64,000 nucleotides of DNA from a bacterium (lineage in GTDB: Bacteria; Bacteroidota; Ignavibacteria; Ignavibacteriales; Ignavibacteriaceae): positions 1-64,000 of the forward strand of contig JADJWC010000003.1 in assembly GCA_016716565.1 (NCBI GenBank), given 5' to 3'. Positions 7,644-17,069 of the stretch are shown piece by piece. Below the pieces are notes generated by a model that saw only the letters and a list, made by a program, of their open reading frames with translations, was not told the DNA's origin and did no database searches. Positions within the stretch are counted from its first letter, which is position 1. The number at the start of each line of letters is the position of its first letter. The translations under genes and the position numbers were made by a program.

Positions 7644-8729
7644 ATGAAAAATAAAATGTTATCGATCTCACTGAAGATAATTTACTCATTATTACTCCTG
7701 TTGATTTTGGGGTCATTACTTCTGACAAGAGCGCAATCAAATGATAAATATTTATTCAACGATTCTCATTTCCATATAACAAACTACATCCAGGAAGGAA
7801 TTGAGATGGAGTTTTACGTGGATTCAATCATGGGAGATAAAGTAGGAAGGTCAACAGTGTTTGGACTCCCGGTGCAGCAGCAGTGGTCTTACCGTGTAAC
7901 CGGGGAAGGTGCGCCAACTTATTATCTCGATACCGATGCACCACTTTACTATTACTCATTCTGCGATGCCTGGATTGCAATGCAGTACAAAAATCTTCCA
8001 AAAGAAAAACAAGAGCGACTCGATCCGATGATTATCGGATTTAATGTTACTGATATGTACGCAGCAGATCATATTAAAAGGGTGTTGACAACATTTCCCG
8101 GAGTGTTCACAGGTATTGGTGAATTCAGCATTCACAAAGAATTTGTCTCAGCGAAAATTTCAGGTGATGTTGCAAGTCTTACCGATCCAGCACTTGACAG
8201 AATTTTTGACTTCTGTGCCGAGACAGGATTGATTTCTATCCTTCATAATGATATCGATAATCCATTTCCAAAACCGAACAAACCAAATTATGTAAAAGGA
8301 TTCCAGGAGTTAATCAAAAGACATCCTGATGCAGTTATAATATGGGCACATCTTGGCTTGGGAAGAATTATTAAACCAATTGAAAATATGGGTGAACTGT
8401 TTGAAGATATGCTTGCCGATCCGGCGTACGATAATCTTTACTTTGATCTATCCTGGGATGAAACCGCAAAGTGGCTTGATTACACTGATAAGTCATTGGA
8501 AAGAACTGCTGCGATAATTCAAAAATATCCTGACAGATTTTTATTTGGGACAGATAACGTTGCTCCGGATAAACAAGAAAAGCAATTATACGTTTATCAT
8601 CTTTATGACAGGTTATGGAAAGCTATCGGAAAAGAAGTTACTTATAAAGTTACAAAAGGCAACTACTTAAAATTATTTGATGAGGCAAGAAAAAAAGTAA
8701 GAGCATGGGAGAAAGAATATATTAAATAA
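7644..8729 (+). CDS. exported amidohydrolase-family metal-dependent hydrolase
   Basis: 361 residues with a signal peptide (about 1-31, 'LLTRAQS'). A TIM-barrel amidohydrolase-2 type domain follows. Metal-binding His42-x-His44 occurs in 'FNDSHFHIT', later ligands are likely in 'ISILHND' and 'VIIWAHLGLGR', and the late Asp is in 'FLFGTDNVAP'. Family members hydrolyse or decarboxylate small cyclic or amide substrates. The substrate cannot be read from sequence. The signal peptide puts it in the periplasm beside glutaminase and asparaginase, so an amide or lactam substrate is attractive but unproven. It is 8 bases from the next gene. Confidence 0.8.
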   Translation: MKNKMLSISLKIIYSLLLLLILGSLLLTRAQSNDKYLFNDSHFHITNYIQEGIEMEFYVDSIMGDKVGRSTVFGLPVQQQWSYRVTGEGAPTYYLDTDAPLYYYSFCDAWIAMQYKNLPKEKQERLDPMIIGFNVTDMYAADHIKRVLTTFPGVFTGIGEFSIHKEFVSAKISGDVASLTDPALDRIFDFCAETGLISILHNDIDNPFPKPNKPNYVKGFQELIKRHPDAVIIWAHLGLGRIIKPIENMGELFEDMLADPAYDNLYFDLSWDETAKWLDYTDKSLERTAAIIQKYPDRFLFGTDNVAPDKQEKQLYVYHLYDRLWKAIGKEVTYKVTKGNYLKLFDEARKKVRAWEKEYIK

Positions 8730-8737
8730 GAGGCTTT

Positions 8738-10858
8738 ATGAAAACTAAATTAAAAATTTTATTTCTGTTCCTTATTTGCAATTCATTGATCTTCTCTGAG
8801 GAATGGCCAAGGGTAATTACTCATTCTTCCGGAACAGAAGTTACAATCTACCAGCCCGAAATCGAATCGTTCAATGATGTTAATCTGGAATGCAGGGCTG
8901 CGGTTATGATTAAATCTCCAAAACAAACTGATCCGGTATTCGGTGCGGTTTGGATAAAAACAAAAATTCTTACTGATCGTGATACAAGATTAATTTCTCT
9001 CGATGAAGTTTCTGTTACTGATGCGAAATTTCCAAATCAGGATACAACAAAGATTGAGGAGTTAAAGAAATTTTTAGCAGAAGAAATTCCAAAATGGGAG
9101 CTGGATATAACAATCGATCAGTTGATAGCAAGTATCGAATCGGATAAAGGAAATACAAAAGAAAATTTTAAAAATGATCCGCCGGAAATAATCCACGTCA
9201 CAACACCTTCAGTTCTTATCACGATTGATGGAGAACCAAAGTTTAAAAAGCTGGAAGACACAGATTACGAAATGGTGGTTAACTCTCCATTTTTTATCAT
9301 CAAGGATAACTGGGAAGAAAAATATTATCTGAAAGGCGGAGTTCTCTGGTATGAATCAGAAAATATTTATGATGGCTACGAGTTCACTGATGAAATACCT
9401 GATGAGTTGATAGAATTCATACTGAAGAAAAATCCTGATGAGTACAAGGATATAGATCCGGATACTATAAAAGTTAAACCTGAAATTGTTGTCAGGACAA
9501 AGCCGGCGGAATTAATTGTAACAAATGGTGAACCTAAACTTGCATCCATCGAAGGCACTTCATTATTATTTGTGGAGAATACTGATAGCGATATTATTAT
9601 GGATTTAACTTCGCAGACTTATTTTATTCTGATTTCGGGAAGATGGTTTCAGTCAAAATCACTTGAAGGTCCGTGGAAATTTATTGAGCCTGAAAGCTTG
9701 CCAGCAGATTTCGCGAAGATTCCGGGTGATTCTGACATGAGTAACGTGCTTGCAAATGTTCCGGGAACTGAGGAAGCAAAGGATGCAATACTTGATACGC
9801 AAATTCCGCAAACCTCAAAAGTTGATCGCAACACAAAGCTTGAAGTTAATTACGATGGCGAACCAAAGTTTGAAGCTTTATCAACCACCGATCTTTATTA
9901 TGCAACAAACACAGATAAAAATGTAATCAAGTATTATGATAAATATTATTGCTGTGATAATGCAGTGTGGTTTATTGCTGATAGTCCAAAAGGTCCATGG
10001 AAAGTTGCTGATGAAGTTCCTGATAAAATTTATGAAATGACACCAGATTCACCGGTTTATAATACAAAATATGTTTATGTGTACGATTCAACTCCAGAAG
10101 TTGTTTATGTTGGATACTATCCCGGCTATACAGGATGTTATGCTTACGGCGGAACTGTTATCTACGGAACTGGCTATTATTACACTCCATGGTACGGAGC
10201 ATATTATTATCCACGACCCGTTACTTATGGATTTTCCGTTCACTACAATCCATATATGGGTTGGAGTTTTGGTTTTGGAATGAGCTTCGGTGGTCCGTAT
10301 GGATGGATGTCATTTAACTATCATTCATATCCATACTATGGCGGTTATTGGGGTGCGGGTGGATACCATGCCGGATATCATCACGGTTATTATCAGGGAA
10401 GAAGAGCAGGTTTTTATGCTGGTTATCATTACGCACAAAATAATCCAAGAGTTAATCCTTATGGTGATGGAAACCGAAACGTTTATAATCGTGAGAACCG
10501 TGGAAACATTAACACAAACGACCGGCAAAGAAATAATGTCTCTACAATGGACAGGCAAAGGAATAATGTTTCAACAATGGATAGACAAAGAAATAATACC
10601 GGAGTAAGCAATAATATGTATTCTGACAGAGATGGAAATGTTTATAAGAGGGAAAATAATCAATGGCAGTCAAGAGAAGGCAATAACTGGTCCAATGTTG
10701 ATCAAAGTAAAAATAAATCTAATTATGAAAGAAATAAGCAGGACTTGAATCGTCAACAAGTATCAAGAGACAGAGGGAACCAAAGAACACAAACATATAA
10801 TCAGCAAAGAACAAACAGATCGAGTGGAATGAACAGAGGCGGCGGAAGAAGAAGGTAG
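8738..10858 (+). CDS. exported triple-repeat protein with Tyr/Gly-rich and Asn/Gln/Arg-rich tail
   Basis: 706 residues of unknown function. A signal peptide (about 1-21) precedes an N-terminal region with 'EEWPRVI' and 'VFGAVWIKTK'. Three imperfect repeats of about 90-110 residues follow. Each has a 'GEPKF/L' turn, a 'T-D/S-L' strand and a 'W...(K/E)GPWK' end; the first copy is more diverged. After about residue 440 comes a Tyr/Gly/Pro-rich stretch, then a low-complexity Asn/Arg/Gln/Ser tail with short repeats ending in Gly-Arg. Similar proteins are often labelled 'carbohydrate-binding family V/XII', a weak label. The layout suggests a surface or matrix protein. Confidence 0.7.
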   Translation: MKTKLKILFLFLICNSLIFSEEWPRVITHSSGTEVTIYQPEIESFNDVNLECRAAVMIKSPKQTDPVFGAVWIKTKILTDRDTRLISLDEVSVTDAKFPNQDTTKIEELKKFLAEEIPKWELDITIDQLIASIESDKGNTKENFKNDPPEIIHVTTPSVLITIDGEPKFKKLEDTDYEMVVNSPFFIIKDNWEEKYYLKGGVLWYESENIYDGYEFTDEIPDELIEFILKKNPDEYKDIDPDTIKVKPEIVVRTKPAELIVTNGEPKLASIEGTSLLFVENTDSDIIMDLTSQTYFILISGRWFQSKSLEGPWKFIEPESLPADFAKIPGDSDMSNVLANVPGTEEAKDAILDTQIPQTSKVDRNTKLEVNYDGEPKFEALSTTDLYYATNTDKNVIKYYDKYYCCDNAVWFIADSPKGPWKVADEVPDKIYEMTPDSPVYNTKYVYVYDSTPEVVYVGYYPGYTGCYAYGGTVIYGTGYYYTPWYGAYYYPRPVTYGFSVHYNPYMGWSFGFGMSFGGPYGWMSFNYHSYPYYGGYWGAGGYHAGYHHGYYQGRRAGFYAGYHYAQNNPRVNPYGDGNRNVYNRENRGNINTNDRQRNNVSTMDRQRNNVSTMDRQRNNTGVSNNMYSDRDGNVYKRENNQWQSREGNNWSNVDQSKNKSNYERNKQDLNRQQVSRDRGNQRTQTYNQQRTNRSSGMNRGGGRRR
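10531..10600 (+). repeat. 30-bp in-gene tandem repeat
   Basis: Two near-identical 30-base units (10531-10560 and 10561-10590) plus a partial third encode the repeated 'NNVSTMDRQR' decapeptide in the tail of the preceding protein. Synonymous differences between units show it is not a very recent duplication. Confidence 0.8.
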
Positions 10859-10900
10859 GCTTAAATTTTTTTAATGGTAATTAATAAAAGAGTAATCGTT

Positions 10901-11532
10901 ATGCTTAAAAAATTCTGATTACAGTTATTGTAACTCTTATAGTTGGCATTGATTGTCATGCACAGGTACAAATGTCATTATGGGGCGGAGTAAATAATTC
11001 CAGTTTCGGCGGCAATCCACCAAAAGATGCTGGCTACGGAGATATTCGCGGTTTAGCCGCTGGTGCTAGTCTGGATATCCAAACAACAAAGGATTTCATA
11101 ATCTCCCTTGAACCAACATTTGAACAGCGGGGATCTACAATCGATATAAACCTTGAAGAAGGATTGGAAGATACAACACTGAAATTCAAGGTTAAGCAGA
11201 ATTATTTTGGTCTTGGGCTGCTTTTCAAAGTAAACACGGGCAATTTTTATCTGGGCAGCGGAGTTAGTTTCCAACTTTTGAGTACAGCAAAATTAGAATT
11301 TGAAGCACAGGAAACGGACATCAAAGACAAGTTTATAAATTATGATGCTTTGGCATTTTTCAATATTGGTTATAAAATACCAATAGGCGGACCAGCACTT
11401 TTTGTCGAGCTCAGATACATTCAAGGCTTAATAAATATCAGACCAGAAGCGGAAGGTGACACGGAAATTTATCTTTCAAACTTTAAAAGTACCGGGTTGA
11501 GGTTAAGCACCGGAATAATGATACCATTATAA
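10901..11532 (+). CDS. small outer-membrane barrel protein, signal peptide frameshifted
   Basis: The in-frame part from 10972 (186 residues) is a barrel: glycine/aromatic strands, a final '...LRLSTGIMIPL'. It lacks a signal peptide in that frame. Directly upstream, ATG 10901 opens a frame that hits TGA after five codons. Adding one A to the A6 run at 10907-10912 would give MLKKILITV..., a hydrophobic stretch and 'DCHAQ', a good Sec signal reading into the barrel. So the real gene very probably starts at 10901 with a one-base loss, by mutation, slippage or sequence error. Function is unknown. It lies 15 bases before the next barrel gene. Confidence 0.65.
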
Positions 11533-11547
11533 AAATATGGAAATAAT

Positions 11548-12567
11548 ATGAAAAAGATTTTACTATTATTGTCTGTTGTATTAAGCTTGAGTTATTCAAA
11601 ATCTTATTCTACTTTACTTGCACAAGAATCCGACAGTACAGAAGTAACTGAACAAATTCCGGCTACAACCACTCCCGAATTAATTGCTGATACCACTTAT
11701 TTACCATCCAGAGGCAAACACATTTTTACTTCGATATCCTCTGTAGATGATCCTTTCGTGAGCACTAAATTTTATCTCGGATTTGGAATCGCTGAGATAG
11801 TGGAAACTGAAATTCCCATAACAATTGGAGAATTCAGCAGAACAATAAAATTTGAACCGGATATTTTCTATTCAACCGGGGGGATTGAATTCCAGTACGC
11901 AGTCAGGGATTGGGCTGCCATTAATATCAAAGCCTACGGGCTTGCACGGTTGGGAAATAATTTTCTATCTCTTGCTTCAGAAGGCGTCTCGGCTGCTTCG
12001 ACTTTCAGCATAGGTTGGTTATTTAGAATTGCTCATAATGAAGATCTCATGTTCTCCGGAAGCGTTTCACTTAATACGACCGACCTGACATTTATTGATC
12101 TTCTTGCAGACAGTGATACAACTATTACTCCAATAGACACCTTAGTGAACAGGCAGGTCATCACTGATTATCAGAGCTTAACAACACAAGCCGATTTGAG
12201 ATTTGCATACAAGTTCAGCAATGTTTTCGGAATGCTGGCAAGACTATCCGGAGGACTTGGTGAAGTTTATGCTGGGAAAAATCGAAGCCAGTTTCAATAC
12301 ATTTTTGGACTCGCATTCAGTGTTGATTTAAGAAATTGGATTCATATTCCTTTTGGAATCGGTTTGGGAGGAACGCTAATATCAAATGACTGGAGATTTA
12401 ACGATGCAAAACCACCAGTCTTTTCCGGCAATGTCAATATTGCATTTTATAATAGAAATGATTTTACGCTTGGTATAGAAAACTATATCCAGATTATCGA
12501 GCCTCAGCAATATGAACAAACTCTGAAATTTCTTTATTCCAGAATTTATATCAGCTATTACTTTTAA
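11548..12567 (+). CDS. outer-membrane beta-barrel protein of unknown function
   Basis: 339 residues. A signal peptide (about 1-27, ending near 'TLLAQE') and a short Thr/Pro/Glu linker precede repeated amphipathic strands, ending '...YSRIYISYYF' with terminal Phe. No conserved catalytic motif was seen. It sits between another barrel gene and the AspT exchanger with gaps of 15 and 26 bases, so it is probably co-transcribed. An outer-membrane channel or structural role is likely from the fold only. Confidence 0.65.
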   Translation: MKKILLLLSVVLSLSYSKSYSTLLAQESDSTEVTEQIPATTTPELIADTTYLPSRGKHIFTSISSVDDPFVSTKFYLGFGIAEIVETEIPITIGEFSRTIKFEPDIFYSTGGIEFQYAVRDWAAINIKAYGLARLGNNFLSLASEGVSAASTFSIGWLFRIAHNEDLMFSGSVSLNTTDLTFIDLLADSDTTITPIDTLVNRQVITDYQSLTTQADLRFAYKFSNVFGMLARLSGGLGEVYAGKNRSQFQYIFGLAFSVDLRNWIHIPFGIGLGGTLISNDWRFNDAKPPVFSGNVNIAFYNRNDFTLGIENYIQIIEPQQYEQTLKFLYSRIYISYYF

Positions 12568-12593
12568 TGATTAAACAAATAGAATGAGATTTT

Positions 12594-14276
12594 ATGAACG
12601 GATTTATTGAAATACTCCAGCATCATCCTGAGTTAGCTTTATTCCTTGTGCTGGCTCTTGGTTTTGCAATTGGCAAAATTAGTATTGGCAATTTTAAAGT
12701 TGGTGCGGTCCTGGGGACATTATTTGCAGGTGTGCTAATAGGTCAGTTTAATATATTAGTTGATCCGATTGTTAAAGTGATTTTTTTCGATCTGTTCCTT
12801 TTTGCAACCGGTTATAAAGTCGGTCCACAATTTTTTAGAGGTTTAAAGAAAGATGCTGTGCCTCAGCTTATTCTCACGGTTGTTATTTGTGTGACCTGCT
12901 TGACAACTGCTATTGTGATGAGCAAAATTTTAGGATTCGATATTGGGACAGCAGCCGGATTACTTGCCGGTGCATTTACCGAATCAACAGTAATCGGAAC
13001 AGCAAGTGAATCTATTCAACGGCTTGCTATTCCGGATGCAGAAAAAACAGTCCTTCTTAACAATATACCCATTGCTTACGCTGTTACCTATCTTGTTGGT
13101 ACAACAATTCTCGTTTGGTTCCTTTCCACTTTAGCGCCGAAACTTTTAAAAACGGATTTACGCTCTGCCAGCAAGGAATTAGAAAAAAAACTTTTAGGAA
13201 AATCTGAAGATGAAGATGGATTAGCTTCGGCATTTGAGGATTGGAGATTACGTGCATTTAAAATTACAAATCCCAAGTGGGTTGGATTGAGTATTGGAGA
13301 TATCGAAAGAACTATAACTGATCAGAGAATTTTTATTCAACGGCTGCGTCGTGATGGAAAAATAATCGAACCAAATTCTTCTACACTTTTAAGCATGGAT
13401 GATGTAATAGCAGTGATGGCAAGATACAGAATATTCGTTGAAAAGCTGAATGATTTCGGTCCCGAAGTAGCAGATCAGGAACTTCTTGATTATCAGATTG
13501 CTTACAGGGATTTAATAATCACAAAAAAAGACGCTGCAGGAAAATCACTTGGAGAATTAGCATCAAAAAATGGACAGGGAATAAAGCTTCATAAATTAAT
13601 TCGTACAAGCCAGGAAATTCCATTCAGCGCCGAAACGATTGTTAATAAAGGTGATATACTAAAAATTTCTGGTCTTCCAGCTGATGTTGACAGAGTTACT
13701 AAAACAATCGGGTATCTCGACAGCACATCACCAGCTACCGATATGATTTTTGTTGGTCTGGGAATTTTACTTGGAGGATTGGTCGGGCTGATTGCAGTAA
13801 ATATTTTCGGAATATCAATTACTCTTACTACGAGTGGCGGTGCTCTTGTTATGGGATTAATATTCGGATGGCTGCGATCGAAGACTTCGCGATTTGGAAG
13901 AATACCAGAACCTGCATTGTGGATATTTGATAATGTTGGTCTTTCTGCATTCATCGGAATAATAGGTCTTTCAGCGGGGCCAACTTTTATTTCAGGATTA
14001 AGTGAAACCGGAATTGGACTGGTAATCGCAGGACTTGTAGTTGCAATTACTCCACATGTGGTCGGACTCTTATTCGGTTATTATGTTCTAAAAATGAATC
14101 CTGTAATTCTTCTTGGTGCACAATCAGGTGCCGGAACAACTACAGCAGGCTTGAAAGCAATCCAGGATGCAGCACAAAGTAAATTACCAGTTCTCGGCTA
14201 TACAGTTCCTTATGCACTCGGAAATATTTTACTTACAGCGTGGGGTCCGGTGATAGTGGCGATAATGAGTTTTTAA
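12594..14276 (+). CDS. AspT-type aspartate:alanine exchanger family transporter
   Basis: 560 residues. Two blocks of membrane helices (about residues 10-190 and 385-560) flank a soluble middle with two TrkA-C-like regions ('WVGLSIGDIE', 'AAGKSLGELASKNG'). This is the AspT/YidE/YbjL layout with internal duplication. 'LAGAFTESTVIGTAS' and 'LGAQSGAGTTTAGL' are the matching repeat signatures. The characterised AspT exchanges external aspartate for internal alanine electrogenically. YidE/YbjL relatives have other or unknown substrates. Clustering with malic enzyme, asparaginase, Dcu carrier and aspartase supports aspartate as substrate. It is the first of five metabolic genes spaced by under 55 bases. 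Confidence 0.82.
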   Translation: MNGFIEILQHHPELALFLVLALGFAIGKISIGNFKVGAVLGTLFAGVLIGQFNILVDPIVKVIFFDLFLFATGYKVGPQFFRGLKKDAVPQLILTVVICVTCLTTAIVMSKILGFDIGTAAGLLAGAFTESTVIGTASESIQRLAIPDAEKTVLLNNIPIAYAVTYLVGTTILVWFLSTLAPKLLKTDLRSASKELEKKLLGKSEDEDGLASAFEDWRLRAFKITNPKWVGLSIGDIERTITDQRIFIQRLRRDGKIIEPNSSTLLSMDDVIAVMARYRIFVEKLNDFGPEVADQELLDYQIAYRDLIITKKDAAGKSLGELASKNGQGIKLHKLIRTSQEIPFSAETIVNKGDILKISGLPADVDRVTKTIGYLDSTSPATDMIFVGLGILLGGLVGLIAVNIFGISITLTTSGGALVMGLIFGWLRSKTSRFGRIPEPALWIFDNVGLSAFIGIIGLSAGPTFISGLSETGIGLVIAGLVVAITPHVVGLLFGYYVLKMNPVILLGAQSGAGTTTAGLKAIQDAAQSKLPVLGYTVPYALGNILLTAWGPVIVAIMSF

Positions 14277-14314
14277 AGAGTAAAAAAAAATTATTTAAAA
14301 TCATTTAATAAGCA

Positions 14315-15931
14315 ATGAAAGACTTAAAAGGTTACGCATTATTAAACAATTCCAGGATGAATAAGGGAACAGCTTTCTCTAAATCAGAAAGAAAAAAGTA
14401 CGGCTTAGAAGGAATTCTTCCTGATCAAATCGAATCAATGGAAACGCAAATTCTACGAGTTCAGGGACAGGTTGATAATCTTAACAGACCAATAAATAAA
14501 TATATTTATTTAATCGGATTGCTTGATACTAACGAAACTTTATTCTTCAAAACAATAATGAGCGATCCTGCTAAGTTTATGCCTCTTGTTTATACGCCAA
14601 CTGTAGGTGAAGCTTGTCAAAGGTTAGGTCATATTGCAAGACGACCCAGAGGACTTTTCATCTCGATTAAAAATAAAAACAAGATTGAAGCCATACTAAA
14701 AAACTGGCCGGTCAAAGATGTCAGGTTTGTTGTTGTTACTGACGGGCAAAGGATTTTAGGTCTCGGTGACCTTGGAATATTTGGAATGGGGATTCCGATT
14801 GGAAAGTTAGCATTATACACAGCTTGCGCTGGTGTTCCCCCTGAGTACACTTTACCGATAGTTTTGGATGTGGGAACAGATAATGAAAATTATTTGAATG
14901 ATCCGCTTTATATGGGCATCAAACAAAAGCGGGTAACGGGAAAAGCATACGATGATTTTATTCAGACATTTGTAAAGGCAATTACGAAAGTGTATCCAAA
15001 GATTTGCATTCAGTGGGAAGACTTTGCAGGTGTGAATGCGATAAGAATTTTAGATAAGTGTCGGGATAAAATATGTACTTTCAATGATGACATACAGGGA
15101 ACGGCAGCCATTGCTGTTGCAGGATTTATTGCAGTAAGTAAGTTATTGAATAAGCCATTTAAAGAACAACGGTTTCTATTTCTTGGTGCAGGTGCCGCTG
15201 CATTTGGTATTGCTGATTTGCTTGTCAAGAAATTTCAGAAAGATGGATTGAGCAGGGAAGAAGCACTAAACAATATCTGGATGTTCGATGTGAATGGATT
15301 GCTGGTCAAATCAAGAAATGATCTTGCCGAACATCAGAAACAGTTCGCTCACGATGCTGAGATTTCAAATAATTTTGCAGAAAGTATTTTGAAAATCAAA
15401 CCAACTGCAATAATTGGAGTGAGTACTGTTGGCGGAGCTTTTAATCAGCAAGTCATTGAGAATATGAGTAAGATTAATGAAAGACCTATCATCTTTCCAT
15501 ATTCAAATCCAACATCGCATTCAGAATGTACTGCTGAGCAAGCTTATACCTGGAGTAAAGGTAAAGCAATCTTTGCAAGCGGCAGTCCATTCGCTCCTGT
15601 TACTTATGAAGGAAAAACTTTTACACCCGGACAGGGAAATAATGTTTTCATTTTCCCGGCAATCGGTCTTGCAGTATTTGCTACGGAAGCAAAAAGAGTT
15701 ACTGATGAAATGTTTATCACTGCAGCTGAATCAGTAGCTGACCAGATCACGAAAGAGGATTTTGAAAACGGTCTTATTTATCCGCCGATAAAAAATATCC
15801 GTGAAGTATCGGTAAATGTTGCAATTAAAGTTGCAGAGGAAATATTTAGGAGCGGATTAGCCCGGGTTAAAAAACCAAAGAGCATCGGAATGTTCATTAA
15901 GAGTAAAATGTATGAACCCGTTTATAAATAA
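14315..15931 (+). CDS. maeA: NAD-dependent malic enzyme
   Basis: 538 residues, cytosolic (no signal). It decarboxylates malate to pyruvate and reduces NAD+. It has the full long-form signature: 'YTPTVGEACQ' with the catalytic Tyr, 'DVGTDNE', the metal site 'QWEDFAGVNAIRIL' and 'CTFNDDIQGTAAI', the Rossmann turn 'FLGAGAAAFGIADLL', and 'IFPYSNPTSHSECT'. Length matches bacterial ScfA/MaeA (about 565). The cofactor, NAD rather than NADP, is inferred from the long form. The gene lies between the AspT-like exchanger (38-base gap) and asparaginase (37 bases), fitting conversion of fumarate-derived malate to pyruvate. Confidence 0.92.
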   Translation: MKDLKGYALLNNSRMNKGTAFSKSERKKYGLEGILPDQIESMETQILRVQGQVDNLNRPINKYIYLIGLLDTNETLFFKTIMSDPAKFMPLVYTPTVGEACQRLGHIARRPRGLFISIKNKNKIEAILKNWPVKDVRFVVVTDGQRILGLGDLGIFGMGIPIGKLALYTACAGVPPEYTLPIVLDVGTDNENYLNDPLYMGIKQKRVTGKAYDDFIQTFVKAITKVYPKICIQWEDFAGVNAIRILDKCRDKICTFNDDIQGTAAIAVAGFIAVSKLLNKPFKEQRFLFLGAGAAAFGIADLLVKKFQKDGLSREEALNNIWMFDVNGLLVKSRNDLAEHQKQFAHDAEISNNFAESILKIKPTAIIGVSTVGGAFNQQVIENMSKINERPIIFPYSNPTSHSECTAEQAYTWSKGKAIFASGSPFAPVTYEGKTFTPGQGNNVFIFPAIGLAVFATEAKRVTDEMFITAAESVADQITKEDFENGLIYPPIKNIREVSVNVAIKVAEEIFRSGLARVKKPKSIGMFIKSKMYEPVYK

Positions 15932-15968
15932 TAATTATTCTTTCATCAAATATTAAAGGAGTAGTGTT

Positions 15969-17018
15969 ATGAAAAAATTGCTTAGTCTATTTATCATTAT
16001 TGTTGTTGCATTCACCTTAAATGCACAAAAACTTCCGCACGTCGTTATTCTCGCAACTGGCGGAACAATTGCAGGTGCTGCACCAACCGAAGTTCAGGCA
16101 GGATATCAATCCGGTCAGGTTGGAGTTGATATATTAATTAATGCAGTCCCTCAATTAAAGGAGATTGCAAATGTAACCGGTGAGCAGATTTCAAACATCG
16201 GCAGCCAGAATATGAGCGACCAGGTTTGGCTGAAATTAGTAAAACGTGTTAATGAGTTATTAGCTCAGGATGATGTTGATGGAATTGTTATCACTCACGG
16301 AACTGACACAATGGAGGAAACAGCTTACTTCCTGAATCTGACTGTTAAATCCAAAAAGCCAGTCGTACTGACTTGTTCAATGCGTCCATCAACTGCTCTC
16401 AGTGCAGATGGTCCGTTAAATATTTACAATGCTGTCGCTGTTGCTGGTAATAAGGAATCCTGGGATCGTGGAGTGATGGTAGTTGCAAATGATCTTATTC
16501 ATTCAGGCCGTGCTGCAATCAAAGGGAGTACAACAGCAGTTGAGACATTTTTCTCACCTTTAGTTGGTCCATTGGGAACGGTTAACTATGGTGTTATCAA
16601 TTACGTCGATGTGCCTGATAAGAAGCACACATATCAGACTGAGTTCAATGTTGATAACTTGACCAGCTTACCAAGAGTTGATGTAATTGCAATTTATGAA
16701 GATGCGCCCGGTGATCTGATTAAAGCTGCAGTTGATCTTGGTGCAAAAGGTATTGTAACAAGCGGACTTGGAAACGGTAACTTAACCGATGCTTGTATCG
16801 AAGCATTGAAGTATGCCAGAGAAAAAGGCGTTGTTGTTGTTCGCGGTTCACGTGTTATTACTGGTTTCGTTGGTAGAAATGTTGAGCTTGATGATGATGC
16901 TCTTGGATTCGTTGCATCGTATGAACTTATTCCTTCAAAAGCGAGAGTACTTTTAAGGCTTGCTTTGCTGAAGTCAAACGATCCGGTAAAAGTTCAGGAA
17001 TATTATGAGATGTATTGA
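15969..17018 (+). CDS. ansB: exported type II L-asparaginase
   Basis: 349 residues. It hydrolyses asparagine to aspartate and ammonia. A signal peptide (about 1-19, 'TLNAQ') predicts a periplasmic enzyme, as for E. coli AnsB. The first catalytic motif has nucleophile Thr33 in 'LATGGTIAG'. The second has the Thr-Asp pair in 'ITHGTDTMEETAYFL'. 'RPSTALSADGPLN' and 'AIKGSTTAVETF' are further family blocks. Some type II enzymes also accept glutamine. The AAAGGAG 9 bases before ATG is strong. The product aspartate is the substrate of the signal-peptide-bearing aspartase two genes downstream. Confidence 0.94.
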   Translation: MKKLLSLFIIIVVAFTLNAQKLPHVVILATGGTIAGAAPTEVQAGYQSGQVGVDILINAVPQLKEIANVTGEQISNIGSQNMSDQVWLKLVKRVNELLAQDDVDGIVITHGTDTMEETAYFLNLTVKSKKPVVLTCSMRPSTALSADGPLNIYNAVAVAGNKESWDRGVMVVANDLIHSGRAAIKGSTTAVETFFSPLVGPLGTVNYGVINYVDVPDKKHTYQTEFNVDNLTSLPRVDVIAIYEDAPGDLIKAAVDLGAKGIVTSGLGNGNLTDACIEALKYAREKGVVVVRGSRVITGFVGRNVELDDDALGFVASYELIPSKARVLLRLALLKSNDPVKVQEYYEMY

Positions 17019-17069
17019 TCGAAAGTAGAGAATAAATATTTACTTTAAATAAAAATTAAAGGTGCAACC

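Noticed and set aside
10071..10607. Several overlapping ORFs on both strands opposite the Tyr/Gly-rich region
   Set aside because: They are frame shadows of low-complexity codons in the 706-residue gene.
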